Source of the DNA: Blastococcus aggregatus | Lineage (GTDB): Bacteria > Actinomycetota > Actinomycetes > Mycobacteriales > Geodermatophilaceae | Length of the DNA: 64,000 nt | Assembly (NCBI RefSeq): GCF_900221005.1 | Contig: NZ_OBQI01000002.1 | Location: forward strand, 124,001-188,000 | Direction of reading: 5' to 3' | Shown: piece after piece, positions 24,875-36,162 of the stretch | Position numbering within the stretch: position 1 is the first letter of the stretch | Layout of the letters: each line of letters begins with the position of its first letter | Notes under the pieces: model-generated | Database searches by the model: none | What the model saw: only the letters and a program-made list of their open reading frames with translations | Told to the model about the DNA's origin: nothing | Program-made: the position numbers and the translations under genes

Positions 24875-25962
24875 TTATCCGACGACCCGTCCGCGGAGCA
24901 CGGTGCGCTGCGGCGACTGCAGCGTGTCCAGGTCGGCGCGGGGGTCGCGCTCGTAGACGACGACGTCGGCCACGGCGCCCTCCTCGATGCCGCGCAGCCC
25001 GAGCCACTCGCGCGCCTTCCAGGAGCCCGCGGCGAGCGCGTCCTCCGCCGGGATGCCCGCCTCGCACAGCGCGCGGATCTCGTCGGCGATGACGCCGTGC
25101 TCGATGCCGCCCCCGGCGTCGGTGCCCGCGAACACCGGCACGCCGGCCTCGTACGCGGCCCGCACGACCGCGCCGGAGTTCGCGTACAGCCGCCGCATCG
25201 TGCTCGCGTACGTCGGGAACTTCTTCTCCCCGGCCGACGCGAACCCGGGGAAGTTCTCCACGTTCACCAGCGTCGGGACGACGGCGGTGCCGCGCGCGGC
25301 CATCTCGCCGATGAGCTCCTCGGTCAGCCCGGTGCCGTGCTCGATGCAGTCGATGCCGGCCGCGATGAGCGCAGGCAGCGCGTCGGTGCCGAACGTGTGC
25401 GCGGTGACCCGCGCGCCCTCCTCGTGCGCGGCCGCGATCGCCGCCGCGACGACGTCGGCCGGCCACTCCGGGGCGAGGTCGCCGACCGAGCGGTCGATCC
25501 AGTCCCCCACGAGCTTGACCCAGCCGTCCCCGCGCCGGGCCTGCACGCGGGTCTGCTCGACCAGATCCTCGGGCTCGATCTCGATGCCCAGCCCGGGGAT
25601 GTACCGGCGGGTGCGGGCGATGTGCCGCCCGGCCCGGATGATCGTCGGCAGGTCGGGCTCGTCGTCCAGCGCGCGGGTGTCCACCGGCGACCCGCAGTCG
25701 CGCAGCGCCAGCACCCCGGCGTCGCGCTCGGCCAGGGCTTGCTCGCGCGCCTGCGTCAGGTCCTCCGCGTGGAGGCCGCCGCGGAGGATCCCGACGTGGC
25801 AGTGCGCGTCGACCAGGCCGGGGATCAGCCAGCCACCGGTGCTGACCGTCTCGGCTCCCGACACGGGCTCGAAGGTGAACCTGCCCTCGCGCACCCAGAC
25901 GTCACGGTGCTCGCCCTCGGGCAGCACCACCCCGGACAGGTGCAGCGGGGGCAGCGACTGGC

Positions 25963-25966
<4 letters not shown>
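24875..25966 (-). CDS. Amidohydrolase-family metal-dependent hydrolase
   Basis: A 363-residue amidohydrolase (imidazolonepropionase/prolidase-like branch). Metal ligands: His-x-His in 'LVDAHCHVG', a Lys in 'GWVKLVGDW' (likely the bridging carbamylated Lys), His in '[11 protein letters not shown]', His in 'CIEHGTGL' and Asp in 'FAGTDAGGG'. The small beta-sandwich is built from both ends ('[20 protein letters not shown]' and '[15 protein letters not shown]'). The substrate is not clear. The start overlaps the ffh stop by 4 nt, so it is co-transcribed after ffh, an arrangement seen in related actinobacteria. Confidence 0.9.
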
Positions 25967-27534
<1,568 letters not shown>

Positions 27535-27598
27535 AGCACGTCCTCAGCAGTTCCGGGCGCGAGCACGTCGCGCCGTCCGCACCGAGGGTATCGACGGA

Positions 27599-27790
27599 CT
27601 AGGCGGCGTGCGTCAGGCCCGACGCGACGAGCTCCCGGACGTCGACGCCGGTGACCAGCGCCGCGCCGCAGTCGATGCAGGCCCACTCGGGGCAGAGCCC
27701 GCCGTCCTCGGTGTGCCCGTCCACGCACGACGGCTGCACGAACTCGCGCTCGTCGCCGCACTCGGAGCAGTGCCACAGCTGGGGGTCCAT
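27599..27790 (-). CDS. Small zinc-ribbon-type protein
   Basis: A 63-residue protein with three Cys pairs or singles: 'WHCSECGDEREF', 'PSCVDG', 'GLCPEWACIDCGAAL'. The spacing allows a double zinc ribbon. The last 17 residues are hydrophobic/neutral. It lies between ffh and glnD on the same strand, with 39 bases to the glnD stop. Similar short proteins occur in actinobacteria without assigned function. Codon use and the Cys pattern support a real gene. Confidence 0.7.
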   Translation of the reverse strand: MDPQLWHCSECGDEREFVQPSCVDGHTEDGGLCPEWACIDCGAALVTGVDVRELVASGLTHAA

Positions 27791-27829
27791 GTCCCGACCG
27801 TCGCACGGGGCACCGACAGCTCCGCGGAC

Positions 27830-30193
27830 CTAGACCGGCGTGTCCGCCTCCGCGGCCGGGCGCAGGGCCCCCACGAGGGCCTCGTCGACCCGGCGGCGCT
27901 GCTCGGGGTCGACCGGGTCCCCGGAGGGGTTGGCGACGTAGAAGCAGTCCACGGCGTCGGCGCCGAGGGTCTCGATCCGGGCGGAGGTCACGTCGAGGCC
28001 CTCCCCCGCGATCGCCGCGGTCAGCCGGTAGAGCAGCCCCGCCCGGTCCCCCGCGCGCACCTCGACGATGCCGGTGGCCGCGCCGCTGACCTCGCCGTTG
28101 TGCCACGAAATCCGTGGCGGCGCGGACCGCACGCCGTCCTGGCGGTAGTCGACCTCCCGCTGCCGCAGCCGCTCGGCCAGCGGCAGGCTGCCCTCCAGCG
28201 CGGCGCGCACGCCGTCGGCGAGGATCTCCGGCACGGGGGCCCGGCCGAACCGCGGCCGGACGGCGAACACGCTCGTGGCGTGCCCGCCCTCGACGGTGAT
28301 CTTCGCCGCCCGCACGTCGAGCTGGTTGAGCGCCAGGACGCCGGCGCAGGTGCTCAGCAGGCCCGGGCGGTCGGGGGCGCCGATGGTGACCTCCTGGCCG
28401 TCGGCGACGTCCTGGATGCCGACCGTGACCGGAGCGGTGGTGCCGGGGAGGGCCGGGGTCGCCGTGGAGACCTGCGGGGTCGTCGGGCTGAGCACCGCCG
28501 CGGCTTCCCCGAGCGGCGCCCCACCGAGCTTGGCCTGCACCCGGGCCACCAGCGCCGCCACCAGGTGGGCCTTCCACGGCGACCAGGCCGACGCGCTGGT
28601 CGCGGCGCCGTCGGCCTGGGCGAGGGCGTGCAGCAGCTGGAGGACGGCGGCGTCGGACCCGATGGTGTCCGCGACGCGGTCGATGGTCGCGGGGTCGTCC
28701 ATGTCCCGCCGGGTCGCGGTGGCCGGCAGCAGCAGATGGTGGCGGACCAGCGTGCCGATGACGGCGACGTCGGTCTCGGCGAAGCCCATGCGGGTGGCGA
28801 TCGTCGCGGCGATCGGCTCGCCGACCTCGCTGTGGTCCCCGGGCCAGCCCTTGCCGATGTCGTGCAGCAGCGCGGACACGAGCAGCAGGTCGGGCCGGTC
28901 GACGTCCCGGGTCAGTTCGGCCGCGGCGGCCGCCGCCTCGACGAGGTGCCGGTCGACGGTGAACCGATGCCAGGGGTGGCGCTGCGGCAGCGAGCGCACC
29001 CGGTCCCACTCGGGGATCAGCCGGGACAGCAGCCCTTCCTGGTCGAGCTGCTCGAGGACGGCGACGGCGGAGCGCCCGCTGGCCAGCAGGCGGAGGAACG
29101 ACCAGCGCACCTCCGGCGGCCACGGCTCGGGCATGGCCTGGCTGTGCACCGCGAGCACCTTGAGCGTGTAGGGCGACAGCAGCAGGTCCGCGCGGGCGGC
29201 GGCCGCCGCGGCGCGGAGCAGCAGGCCGGGGTCGGCGGCCGGGCGGGCGTCGCGGGCGAGGACCACCTCGTCGCCCTGGCGCACCACGCCCTCGGCCAGC
29301 GGTTCGCGGCGCACCCGGCGGTAGCGGCTGCGCGGCCGGCGCACCAGCGCGGCCTCCACCCGGCGCCAGGTCTCGTCGGCGACGAAGGCCAGCCGGCGGC
29401 CGGCGAGGCTGACCTCGCGCAGCAGCGCGTCCTCCCCGGACAGCCCGAGGGCGTCGGCGACCGGCCGCTGCTCCTGCCGCACCAGGACGTCGCTCGGCCG
29501 GCCGCTGCGCCGCCGGAGCTCGTCGCGGACGTCGAGCAGGAAGGCGTAGGCCGTCTCGACCTCGGCGGTGGGTTCGTCGGCGAGCTGGGCGGCGGCGACC
29601 GCGCGCAGCACCTGGCCCTCGCGCAGCCCCCCGTAGGCCTCCTTGAGGTCGGGCTCGAGCAGGAACGCCAGCTCGCCGACCTGGCGGGCGCGTCCCCGGC
29701 GCAGGTCGCGCAGCGCCGGCAGCAGCCGCGAGGCGGCCTGCCGCCAGCTGCTCAGCGTGGCGGTCCGGAGCCGGCCGGCCAGCTCGGCGTCGCCGGCGAC
29801 CAGCCGTGCGTCGAGCAGCCCGAGCCCGGCCTTGACGTCGGTGGAGGCGACCGCGACCGCCTCGGCCACCGAGCGCACGGAGTGGTCCAGCCGGACGCCG
29901 GCGTCCCAGATCGGGTACCAGAGCGCATCGGCGATCGCGGCGATCTCCGGCCGGCCGTCGTGGACGAGGACCAGGTCCAGGTCGCCGTGCGGCGGGAGCT
30001 CGCGGCGGCCGAGGCTGCCGACGGCGATCAGCGCCAGGCCCTCGGTGCCGCTGCGGGGCGGTGCGCTCCCCCGCTTGGCCAGCGGTGGCGGCGTCCCGGC
30101 GACGGCGTCGTCCAGCAGTCCGGAGAGCCAGCCGTCCACGACCTGCACGCGCTCGGCGCGGGGCAGGTCCGGCAGCGCGGCGGTGTCCAGCAC
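27830..30193 (-). CDS. glnD: PII nucleotidyltransferase GlnD
   Basis: GlnD, 787 residues. It modifies PII in response to nitrogen state; in actinobacteria the known reaction is adenylylation of GlnK Tyr51 rather than uridylylation. Nucleotidyltransferase domain with 'AVGSLGRRELPPHGDLDLVL' (GS and two Asp). HD domain: 'VSALLHDIGKGWPGDHSEVG' plus 'VRHHLLLP'. Two ACT domains at the C-terminus: 'IGAPDRPGLLSTCAGVLALN' and 'VRAGDRAGLLYRLTAAIAGE'. It follows glnK after a 100-base gap holding a strong hairpin. All catalytic motifs are intact. Confidence 0.94.
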   Translation of the reverse strand: MLDTAALPDLPRAERVQVVDGWLSGLLDDAVAGTPPPLAKRGSAPPRSGTEGLALIAVGSLGRRELPPHGDLDLVLVHDGRPEIAAIADALWYPIWDAGVRLDHSVRSVAEAVAVASTDVKAGLGLLDARLVAGDAELAGRLRTATLSSWRQAASRLLPALRDLRRGRARQVGELAFLLEPDLKEAYGGLREGQVLRAVAAAQLADEPTAEVETAYAFLLDVRDELRRRSGRPSDVLVRQEQRPVADALGLSGEDALLREVSLAGRRLAFVADETWRRVEAALVRRPRSRYRRVRREPLAEGVVRQGDEVVLARDARPAADPGLLLRAAAAAARADLLLSPYTLKVLAVHSQAMPEPWPPEVRWSFLRLLASGRSAVAVLEQLDQEGLLSRLIPEWDRVRSLPQRHPWHRFTVDRHLVEAAAAAAELTRDVDRPDLLLVSALLHDIGKGWPGDHSEVGEPIAATIATRMGFAETDVAVIGTLVRHHLLLPATATRRDMDDPATIDRVADTIGSDAAVLQLLHALAQADGAATSASAWSPWKAHLVAALVARVQAKLGGAPLGEAAAVLSPTTPQVSTATPALPGTTAPVTVGIQDVADGQEVTIGAPDRPGLLSTCAGVLALNQLDVRAAKITVEGGHATSVFAVRPRFGRAPVPEILADGVRAALEGSLPLAERLRQREVDYRQDGVRSAPPRISWHNGEVSGAATGIVEVRAGDRAGLLYRLTAAIAGEGLDVTSARIETLGADAVDCFYVANPSGDPVDPEQRRRVDEALVGALRPAAEADTPV

Positions 30194-30227
30194 GCGTCCC
30201 CCTCGGGTGGAGCAACAGCAGGAAGTG

Positions 30228-30272
30228 CGTCGGCCGGGGTGGTGGGCGGTCCTCCCACCACCCCGGCCGACG
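30228..30272 (-). terminator. Strong hairpin between glnK and glnD
   Basis: A perfect 19-bp inverted repeat (30228-30246 with 30254-30272) around a 7-base loop, rich in G/C, with no T-run. It lies 22 bases after the glnK stop and 35 bases before glnD. It may end most amt-glnK transcripts and let only a fraction reach glnD. Confidence 0.75.
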
Positions 30273-30293
30273 GGTGTGCTCAGTGGTGCTGTG

Positions 30294-31960
<1,667 letters not shown>

Positions 31961-32057
31961 GGCAACCTCCTGAGTGGGTCGTCGGCCGGGGGGCCGTTCG
32001 GTGGCGCCGGCCCCTCCGGGTGGGAGGGCGACGTGGCGTTCACCGTGCCGGGCGCGT

Positions 32058-32097
32058 GTTTCCGCTGGCAGCGCCCGCTTGTTTCGCAGCCGTGAAC
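32058..32097 (-). promoter_or_regulatory. Possible GlnR operator before amt
   Basis: Read on the minus strand: GTTCAC, 6 bases, GAAAC (32085-32081), and a second GAAAC at 32062-32058, 23 bases on. Actinobacterial GlnR sites have GTnAC-N6-GAAAC units with ~22-base spacing. The b-halves fit; the a-halves are poor. The location 98 bases upstream of amt is right. Tentative. Confidence 0.4.
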
Positions 32098-32170
32098 TCC
32101 GCACCGCGTGTTCACCACCCACGTTGCGGCCGTGTTGCCGAGGGCTCGGAACCCCTCGGCAGGTGGCTAG

Positions 32171-32187
32171 TTGCAAACGATGTGCAA
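32171..32187 (+). promoter_or_regulatory. Nur-box-like operator before cbiM
   Basis: TTGCAA-ACGAT-GTGCAA matches the reported Streptomyces nickel-uptake-regulator (Nur, Fur family) box tTGCaa-N5-ttGCAA, with one mismatch in the right half. It ends 13 bases before the cbiM GTG. Binding here would block transcription start or initiation. It suggests that the operon is repressed by nickel-loaded Nur. Confidence 0.6.
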
Positions 32188-32200
32188 TAAGGTGGACGTC

Positions 32201-32896
32201 GTGCACGTACCCGACGGCTTCCTCGACGCCCCCACCTCCGTCGCCACCGGCGTGCTCGCCGCGGGCACCGTCGCGCTGGCACTGCGCAAGGCGCGCGAGG
32301 AGCTGGACGAGCGCACCGCGCCGCTGGCCGGCCTCACCGCGGCCTTCGTCTTCGCGGTGCAGATGATGAACTTCCCGGTCGGCGCCGGCACCAGCGGCCA
32401 CCTCATCGGGGGCGCCCTGACCGCCGTCCTCGTCGGCCCCTGGACCGCGGTGCTCTGCATGACCGTCGTCCTGCTCGTCCAGGCGGTGCTGTTCGCCGAC
32501 GGCGGCCTGACCGCGCTGGGCACCAACGTCACGCTGATGGCCCTGGTGGCCGTCGGCGTGGGTTACGGCCTGTTCCGCCTGCTGGTGGCGGTGCTGCCCC
32601 GGACCCGGACCGGCTTCCTGATCGGGGCCGGGGTGGGCGCCTTCGCCTCCGTGCCCCTCGCGGCGCTGGCCTTCGTGGCGCTGTTCGCCGCCGGCGGCGT
32701 CGCCGACATCTCCCTCGGGGCGGTGGCGGCCACGATGGGTGGCATCCACGTGCTCATCGGTCTCGGCGAGGCGGCGATCACCGTGGTCGTGCTCGGGGCC
32801 GTGCTCGCCGCCCGGCCGGATCTCGTGCACGGGGCCGCACACCTGCGGAGCGCCGACGCGCTGCTCCGCCGTCCCGAGGTGGTGGCGCCGCGATGA
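32201..32896 (+). CDS. cbiM: ECF-type Ni/Co transporter, substrate component CbiM
   Basis: CbiM/NikM membrane protein, 231 residues, 6-7 predicted helices. The N-terminus 'HVPDGFLD' carries the family's metal-binding start (second residue His). 'QMMNFPVGAGTSGHLIGGAL' is the central signature with a further His. GTG 32201 is chosen because it restores the canonical Met-His start and AAGGTGG lies 5 nt before it. The stop overlaps the PDGLE gene by 4 nt. A Nur-like box just upstream favours nickel over cobalt. No cobalamin-biosynthesis gene is adjacent. Confidence 0.92.
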   Translation: MHVPDGFLDAPTSVATGVLAAGTVALALRKAREELDERTAPLAGLTAAFVFAVQMMNFPVGAGTSGHLIGGALTAVLVGPWTAVLCMTVVLLVQAVLFADGGLTALGTNVTLMALVAVGVGYGLFRLLVAVLPRTRTGFLIGAGVGAFASVPLAALAFVALFAAGGVADISLGAVAATMGGIHVLIGLGEAAITVVVLGAVLAARPDLVHGAAHLRSADALLRRPEVVAPR

Positions 32897-33252
32897 CCTC
32901 CCGCCGCCGGACCACCGGCTTCCTGCTCGTCGGCCTGCTCGTCGCCCTGGTCGTCGCCGGCATCGGCAGCTACTACGCCAGCAGCTCCCCCGACGGCCTG
33001 GAGTGGTCGGCCGAGAAGGAGGGCTTCCTCGACACGGCGGAGGACAGCGCGACCGCCGACTCCCCGCTCGCCGACTACTCGGTCTCCGGCGTGGACGACG
33101 GCCGGCTCTCCGGTGGGCTCGCCGGGGTCATCGGCGTCGCCGTGACGCTGGTCCTCGCCGGCGGGATCACCCTGCTGGTCCGCCGCCGGCACGACACCGC
33201 GGACGAGCACGCCGACGCCGACGCCGGGCCCCCGCCCACCTCGAGGTCCTGA
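32893..33252 (+). CDS. CbiN/NikN-like PDGLE-domain protein
   Basis: A 119-residue membrane protein with two helices (~8-28 and 74-96). Between them is the PDGLE line 'SSSPDGLEWSAEKEGFLDTA' and a loop of ~45 residues. The layout is that of the auxiliary CbiN/NikN subunit, which loads metal into CbiM. The C-terminal tail has several His/Asp residues ('RRHDTADEHADADAG') that may bind metal. It is coupled to cbiM by a 4-nt overlap, and cbiQ begins 1 nt after its stop. Confidence 0.88.
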   Translation: MTSRRRTTGFLLVGLLVALVVAGIGSYYASSSPDGLEWSAEKEGFLDTAEDSATADSPLADYSVSGVDDGRLSGGLAGVIGVAVTLVLAGGITLLVRRRHDTADEHADADAGPPPTSRS

Positions 33253-33253
33253 C

Positions 33254-34036
33254 GTGGGCGCCCGCCACGGCGGTGCGCTGAGCGCCCGCTACGTGGCAGG
33301 CACCAGCCCGGTGCACCGGCTGGCGCCGCAGGTGAAGCTGGTCGCCGTCCTCGCCTACGCGCTGGTCGTCGTCGCCACGCCGGTGCACGCCGGCTGGGCT
33401 CCGTGGGCGTACGCCGGCTACCTGCTCGCCGTGCTCGCCGCCGCCGCGGTCGCGGGCGTGCGACCGGGCCGGCTGGCCGCAGGCCTGGTCGTGGAGACCC
33501 CGTTCGTCGTCTTCGCCCTGCTGCTGCCCTTCGTCACGCGCGGGCCGCGGGTCGAGGTGCTCGGGCTGTCCCTGTCCGAGAGCGGCCTGCAGACCGGCGG
33601 CGCACTGCTGGCCAAGGCCACGCTGTCGGTGCTCGCCGCCACCGTGCTCGCGGCGACCACCGAGCCGCGGGAGCTGATGCACGGCCTCGAACGGCTCCGG
33701 CTGCCGTCGGCACTGGTCCAGATCCTGGGGTTCATGATCCGGTACGTCGACGTGGTGAGCGGTGAGCTGCACCGCATGCGGGTGGCCCGCGAGTCCCGTG
33801 CCTTCGACGGCCGGCGACGCGGCGCGCTCCGCGTGGTCGGGGCGGCGGCGGGAGCGCTGTTCATCCGCTCCTACGAGCGCGGCGAGCGGGTACACCTGGC
33901 GATGCTGTCGCGCGGCTACACCGGCCGGCTGCCCCGCGGGCCGGTCGCCGCCGTCCCCTCGCGGGACTGGCTCACCGGGCTGAGCCTGCCCCTCGCCGCG
34001 GGGGCCGTGCTCGCGACGGGGATGCTGCTGGGGTGA
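33254..34036 (+). CDS. cbiQ: ECF transporter transmembrane protein CbiQ
   Basis: CbiQ, the T (energy-coupling) component, 260 residues, with 5-6 helices. Coupling-helix motifs: 'ARESRAFDGRRRG' and 'LFIRSYERGERVHLAMLSRG' near the C-terminus match the Ala-Arg-Gly boxes that touch the ATPase. It has a GTG start, and its end overlaps cbiO (GTGA). Works with CbiM, PDGLE and CbiO as one uptake system. Confidence 0.93.
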   Translation: MGARHGGALSARYVAGTSPVHRLAPQVKLVAVLAYALVVVATPVHAGWAPWAYAGYLLAVLAAAAVAGVRPGRLAAGLVVETPFVVFALLLPFVTRGPRVEVLGLSLSESGLQTGGALLAKATLSVLAATVLAATTEPRELMHGLERLRLPSALVQILGFMIRYVDVVSGELHRMRVARESRAFDGRRRGALRVVGAAAGALFIRSYERGERVHLAMLSRGYTGRLPRGPVAAVPSRDWLTGLSLPLAAGAVLATGMLLG

Positions 34037-34776
34037 GCACCGCCCCCTCCCTGCTGGTCGAGGACGTCGCCTTCGCCTATCCCGACGGCCACCAGGCGCT
34101 GTTCGGCGTGGACCTGCGCATCGAGCCCGGCGAGCGGGTCGCGCTGCTCGGCCCCAACGGGGCGGGCAAGACGACGCTGGTCCTCCACCTCAACGGCATC
34201 CTGCGGCCCGGGCGCGGCAGCATCAGCGTCGCCGGGCTGCCGGTCACCAAGCAGAACCTGCGGGAGATCCGCAGCCGGGTGGGGATCGTCTTCCAGGACC
34301 CCGACGACCAGCTGTTCATGCCCACCGTGGGCGAGGACGTGGCCTTCGGCCCGCGCAACCTCGGGCTGCCCGAGGCCGAGGTCGCCGCGCGCGTGGCCAC
34401 GGCGCTCGAGCAGGTCGGCATGGGCGGCTACGCCGACCGGCCGCCGCACCACCTCTCGTTCGGGCAGCGCCGCCGGGTCGCCGTCGCCACCGTGCTGTCC
34501 ATGCATCCCGAGATCCTGGTGCTCGACGAGCCCTCGTCCAACCTCGACCCGGCCGGCCGCCGCGAGCTCGCCGAGGTGCTCGAGTCGCTCCCGGTGACCC
34601 TGCTGATGGTCACCCACGACCTGCCCTACGCGATGCAGCTGTGCCCGCGGTCGGTGGTGCTCGACGCCGGCGCGGTCGTCGCCGACGCCGGCACCCGCGA
34701 GCTGCTCGCCGACCAGCAGCTGCTCGCGGCGCACCGGCTCGAACTGCCCTACGGCTTCGACCCGACTCGGACCTGA
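34033..34776 (+). CDS. cbiO: ECF transporter ATPase CbiO
   Basis: ABC ATPase, 247 residues. Walker A 'GPNGAGKTTL', Q-loop 'GIVFQDPDDQLFMPTVGEDV', signature 'LSFGQRRRVAVATVL' (LSFGQ in place of LSGGQ, seen in CbiO relatives), Walker B 'EILVLDEPSSNLDP', H-loop 'LMVTHD'. Energises the metal uptake complex. It ends the operon; ftsY is convergent 101 bases on. Confidence 0.95.
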   Translation: MSTAPSLLVEDVAFAYPDGHQALFGVDLRIEPGERVALLGPNGAGKTTLVLHLNGILRPGRGSISVAGLPVTKQNLREIRSRVGIVFQDPDDQLFMPTVGEDVAFGPRNLGLPEAEVAARVATALEQVGMGGYADRPPHHLSFGQRRRVAVATVLSMHPEILVLDEPSSNLDPAGRRELAEVLESLPVTLLMVTHDLPYAMQLCPRSVVLDAGAVVADAGTRELLADQQLLAAHRLELPYGFDPTRT

Positions 34777-34782
34777 CCAGCA

Positions 34783-34890
34783 GCTCCCGCCGGCGTCAGC
34801 CGACGATCACACTGGTCGGCTTCCGCCCCCGCTCCGCTCCTCGCTCGCTGGCGCTCGCTGCGATGCTCCCGCCGGCGTCAGCCGACGATC
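34783..34890. repeat. 26-bp direct repeat duplicating the ftsY end
   Basis: GCTCCCGCCGGCGTCAGCCG plus ACGATC occurs perfectly at 34783-34808 and at 34865-34890. The second copy contains the ftsY stop and last codons; the first is an orphan copy in the intergenic space. Between them is the G/C-rich stretch with CGCTCC/CTCGCTCGC short repeats. This looks like an 82-base tandem duplication. Confidence 0.8.
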
Positions 34891-36077
34891 GCCTCCGCGA
34901 AGGCGCGCGGCTCGAACGGCGCCAGGTCGTCGGCCCCCTCCCCCAGCCCGATCAGCTTCACCGGGATGCCGAGCTCCTGCTGCACGCGGACGACGATGCC
35001 GCCCTTCGCGGTGCCGTCGAGCTTGGTCAGCACCACGCCGGTGACCTCCACCGCCTCGGTGAACACCCGGGCCTGGACGACGCCGTTCTGCCCGGTCGTG
35101 GCGTCGAGCACCAGCAGCACCTCGGTGACCGGAGCCTGCTTCTCCACGACGCGCTTGACCTTGCCGAGCTCGTCCATCAGCCCCGACTTGGTGTGCAGCC
35201 GGCCCGCGGTGTCGACGACGACGGTGTCCACCTCGGCCTCCACGCCGGTGCGCACGGCCTCGAAGGCCACCGACGCCGGGTCGCCGCCCTCGCGGCCCCG
35301 GACGGTGAGCACGCCGACGCGCTCCCCCCAGGTCTCCAGCTGGTCGGCGGCGGCGGCGCGGAAGGTGTCGGCCGCGCCGAGGATGACGCTCTTCCCGTCC
35401 CCCACGAGCACCCGCGCGATCTTGCCGACCGTCGTCGTCTTGCCGGCGCCGTTGACCCCCACGACCAGGACGACGCCGGGGCGCCCCTCACGACGATCGG
35501 TGCCCAGCGTCCGGTCCAGGTCGGGCCCGAGGACGCCGGTGAGCTCGGAGACCAGCAGCTCGCGCAGCTCCGCGGGCGACGCGGTGGCCAGCACCAGCGA
35601 CTGGGTGCGCAGCCGCTGGACGATCTGCGTGGTCGCGGAGATGCCGACGTCGGCGGCCAGGAGGGTCTCCTCGATCTCCTCCCAGTCGTCCTCCGTCAGC
35701 TTCTCGCGCGCGAGCACCGTGAGCAGGCCGCGGCCCAGCGAGGACTGCGAGCGCGCCAGCCGGGAGCGCAGCCGCACGAGGCGGCCGGCCGAGGGCGGCG
35801 GCGTCTCGAAGACCAGTCCGGGCTCGGCCTCCGCCGGCGGCAGCTCGACGGTCTCCGGGGGCAGGCCGAGACCGGACGCCGTCGATCCGGAGGGCGTGGG
35901 GGGCGCGGTCGGCGCCGTCGGCGCCTGGGTCTCGGGCGGCCGCGGGCGGGTGAGTGTGGTGCCGGCGACGGCGTCGTCGTCGAGGCGGGTGGTGCGCCGT
36001 CCCCGCCCGACGAGCAGGCCGATGCCCACGAGGAGCGCGACGACGAGGATCGCGATCGCGATCAGCACGAATTCCAT
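34878..36077 (-). CDS. ftsY: SRP receptor FtsY
   Basis: FtsY, 399 residues. A single N-terminal membrane helix (~3-25, 'FVLIAIAILVVALLVGIGLL'), an Arg/Thr/Pro-rich linker (to ~95), then the NG domain. G motifs: 'GVNGAGKTTTVGKIA', 'VVDTAGRLHTK', 'LTKLDGTAKGGIVV', ending in 'LIGLGEGADDLAPFEPRAFA'. The membrane-anchored form is usual in actinobacteria. Partner of Ffh. Its 3' end is partly duplicated downstream. Confidence 0.96.
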   Translation of the reverse strand: MEFVLIAIAILVVALLVGIGLLVGRGRRTTRLDDDAVAGTTLTRPRPPETQAPTAPTAPPTPSGSTASGLGLPPETVELPPAEAEPGLVFETPPPSAGRLVRLRSRLARSQSSLGRGLLTVLAREKLTEDDWEEIEETLLAADVGISATTQIVQRLRTQSLVLATASPAELRELLVSELTGVLGPDLDRTLGTDRREGRPGVVLVVGVNGAGKTTTVGKIARVLVGDGKSVILGAADTFRAAAADQLETWGERVGVLTVRGREGGDPASVAFEAVRTGVEAEVDTVVVDTAGRLHTKSGLMDELGKVKRVVEKQAPVTEVLLVLDATTGQNGVVQARVFTEAVEVTGVVLTKLDGTAKGGIVVRVQQELGIPVKLIGLGEGADDLAPFEPRAFAEAIVG

Positions 36078-36162
36078 GCCCGGAGTCTCCCAGTCCGCGG
36101 CGGTCCCGCCGAGGCGACTCCCGGCGCAACCGTTTCCCAGGTCGATGCGTCAGGCTGGGCCC

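Noticed and set aside
24846..25466. N-terminal extension of ProRS by 207 codons
   Set aside because: This part is an out-of-frame reading of the amidohydrolase gene; ProRS homology starts at 24845.
31961..32170. Cobalamin riboswitch before cbiM
   Set aside because: The expected conserved box (GCCACTG) and the fold were not found; a Nur-like operator explains the control better.
34966..36162. N-terminal extension of the PhoD-like phosphatase by ~400 codons
   Set aside because: The extension is antisense to ftsY; homology starts at ATG 36163.
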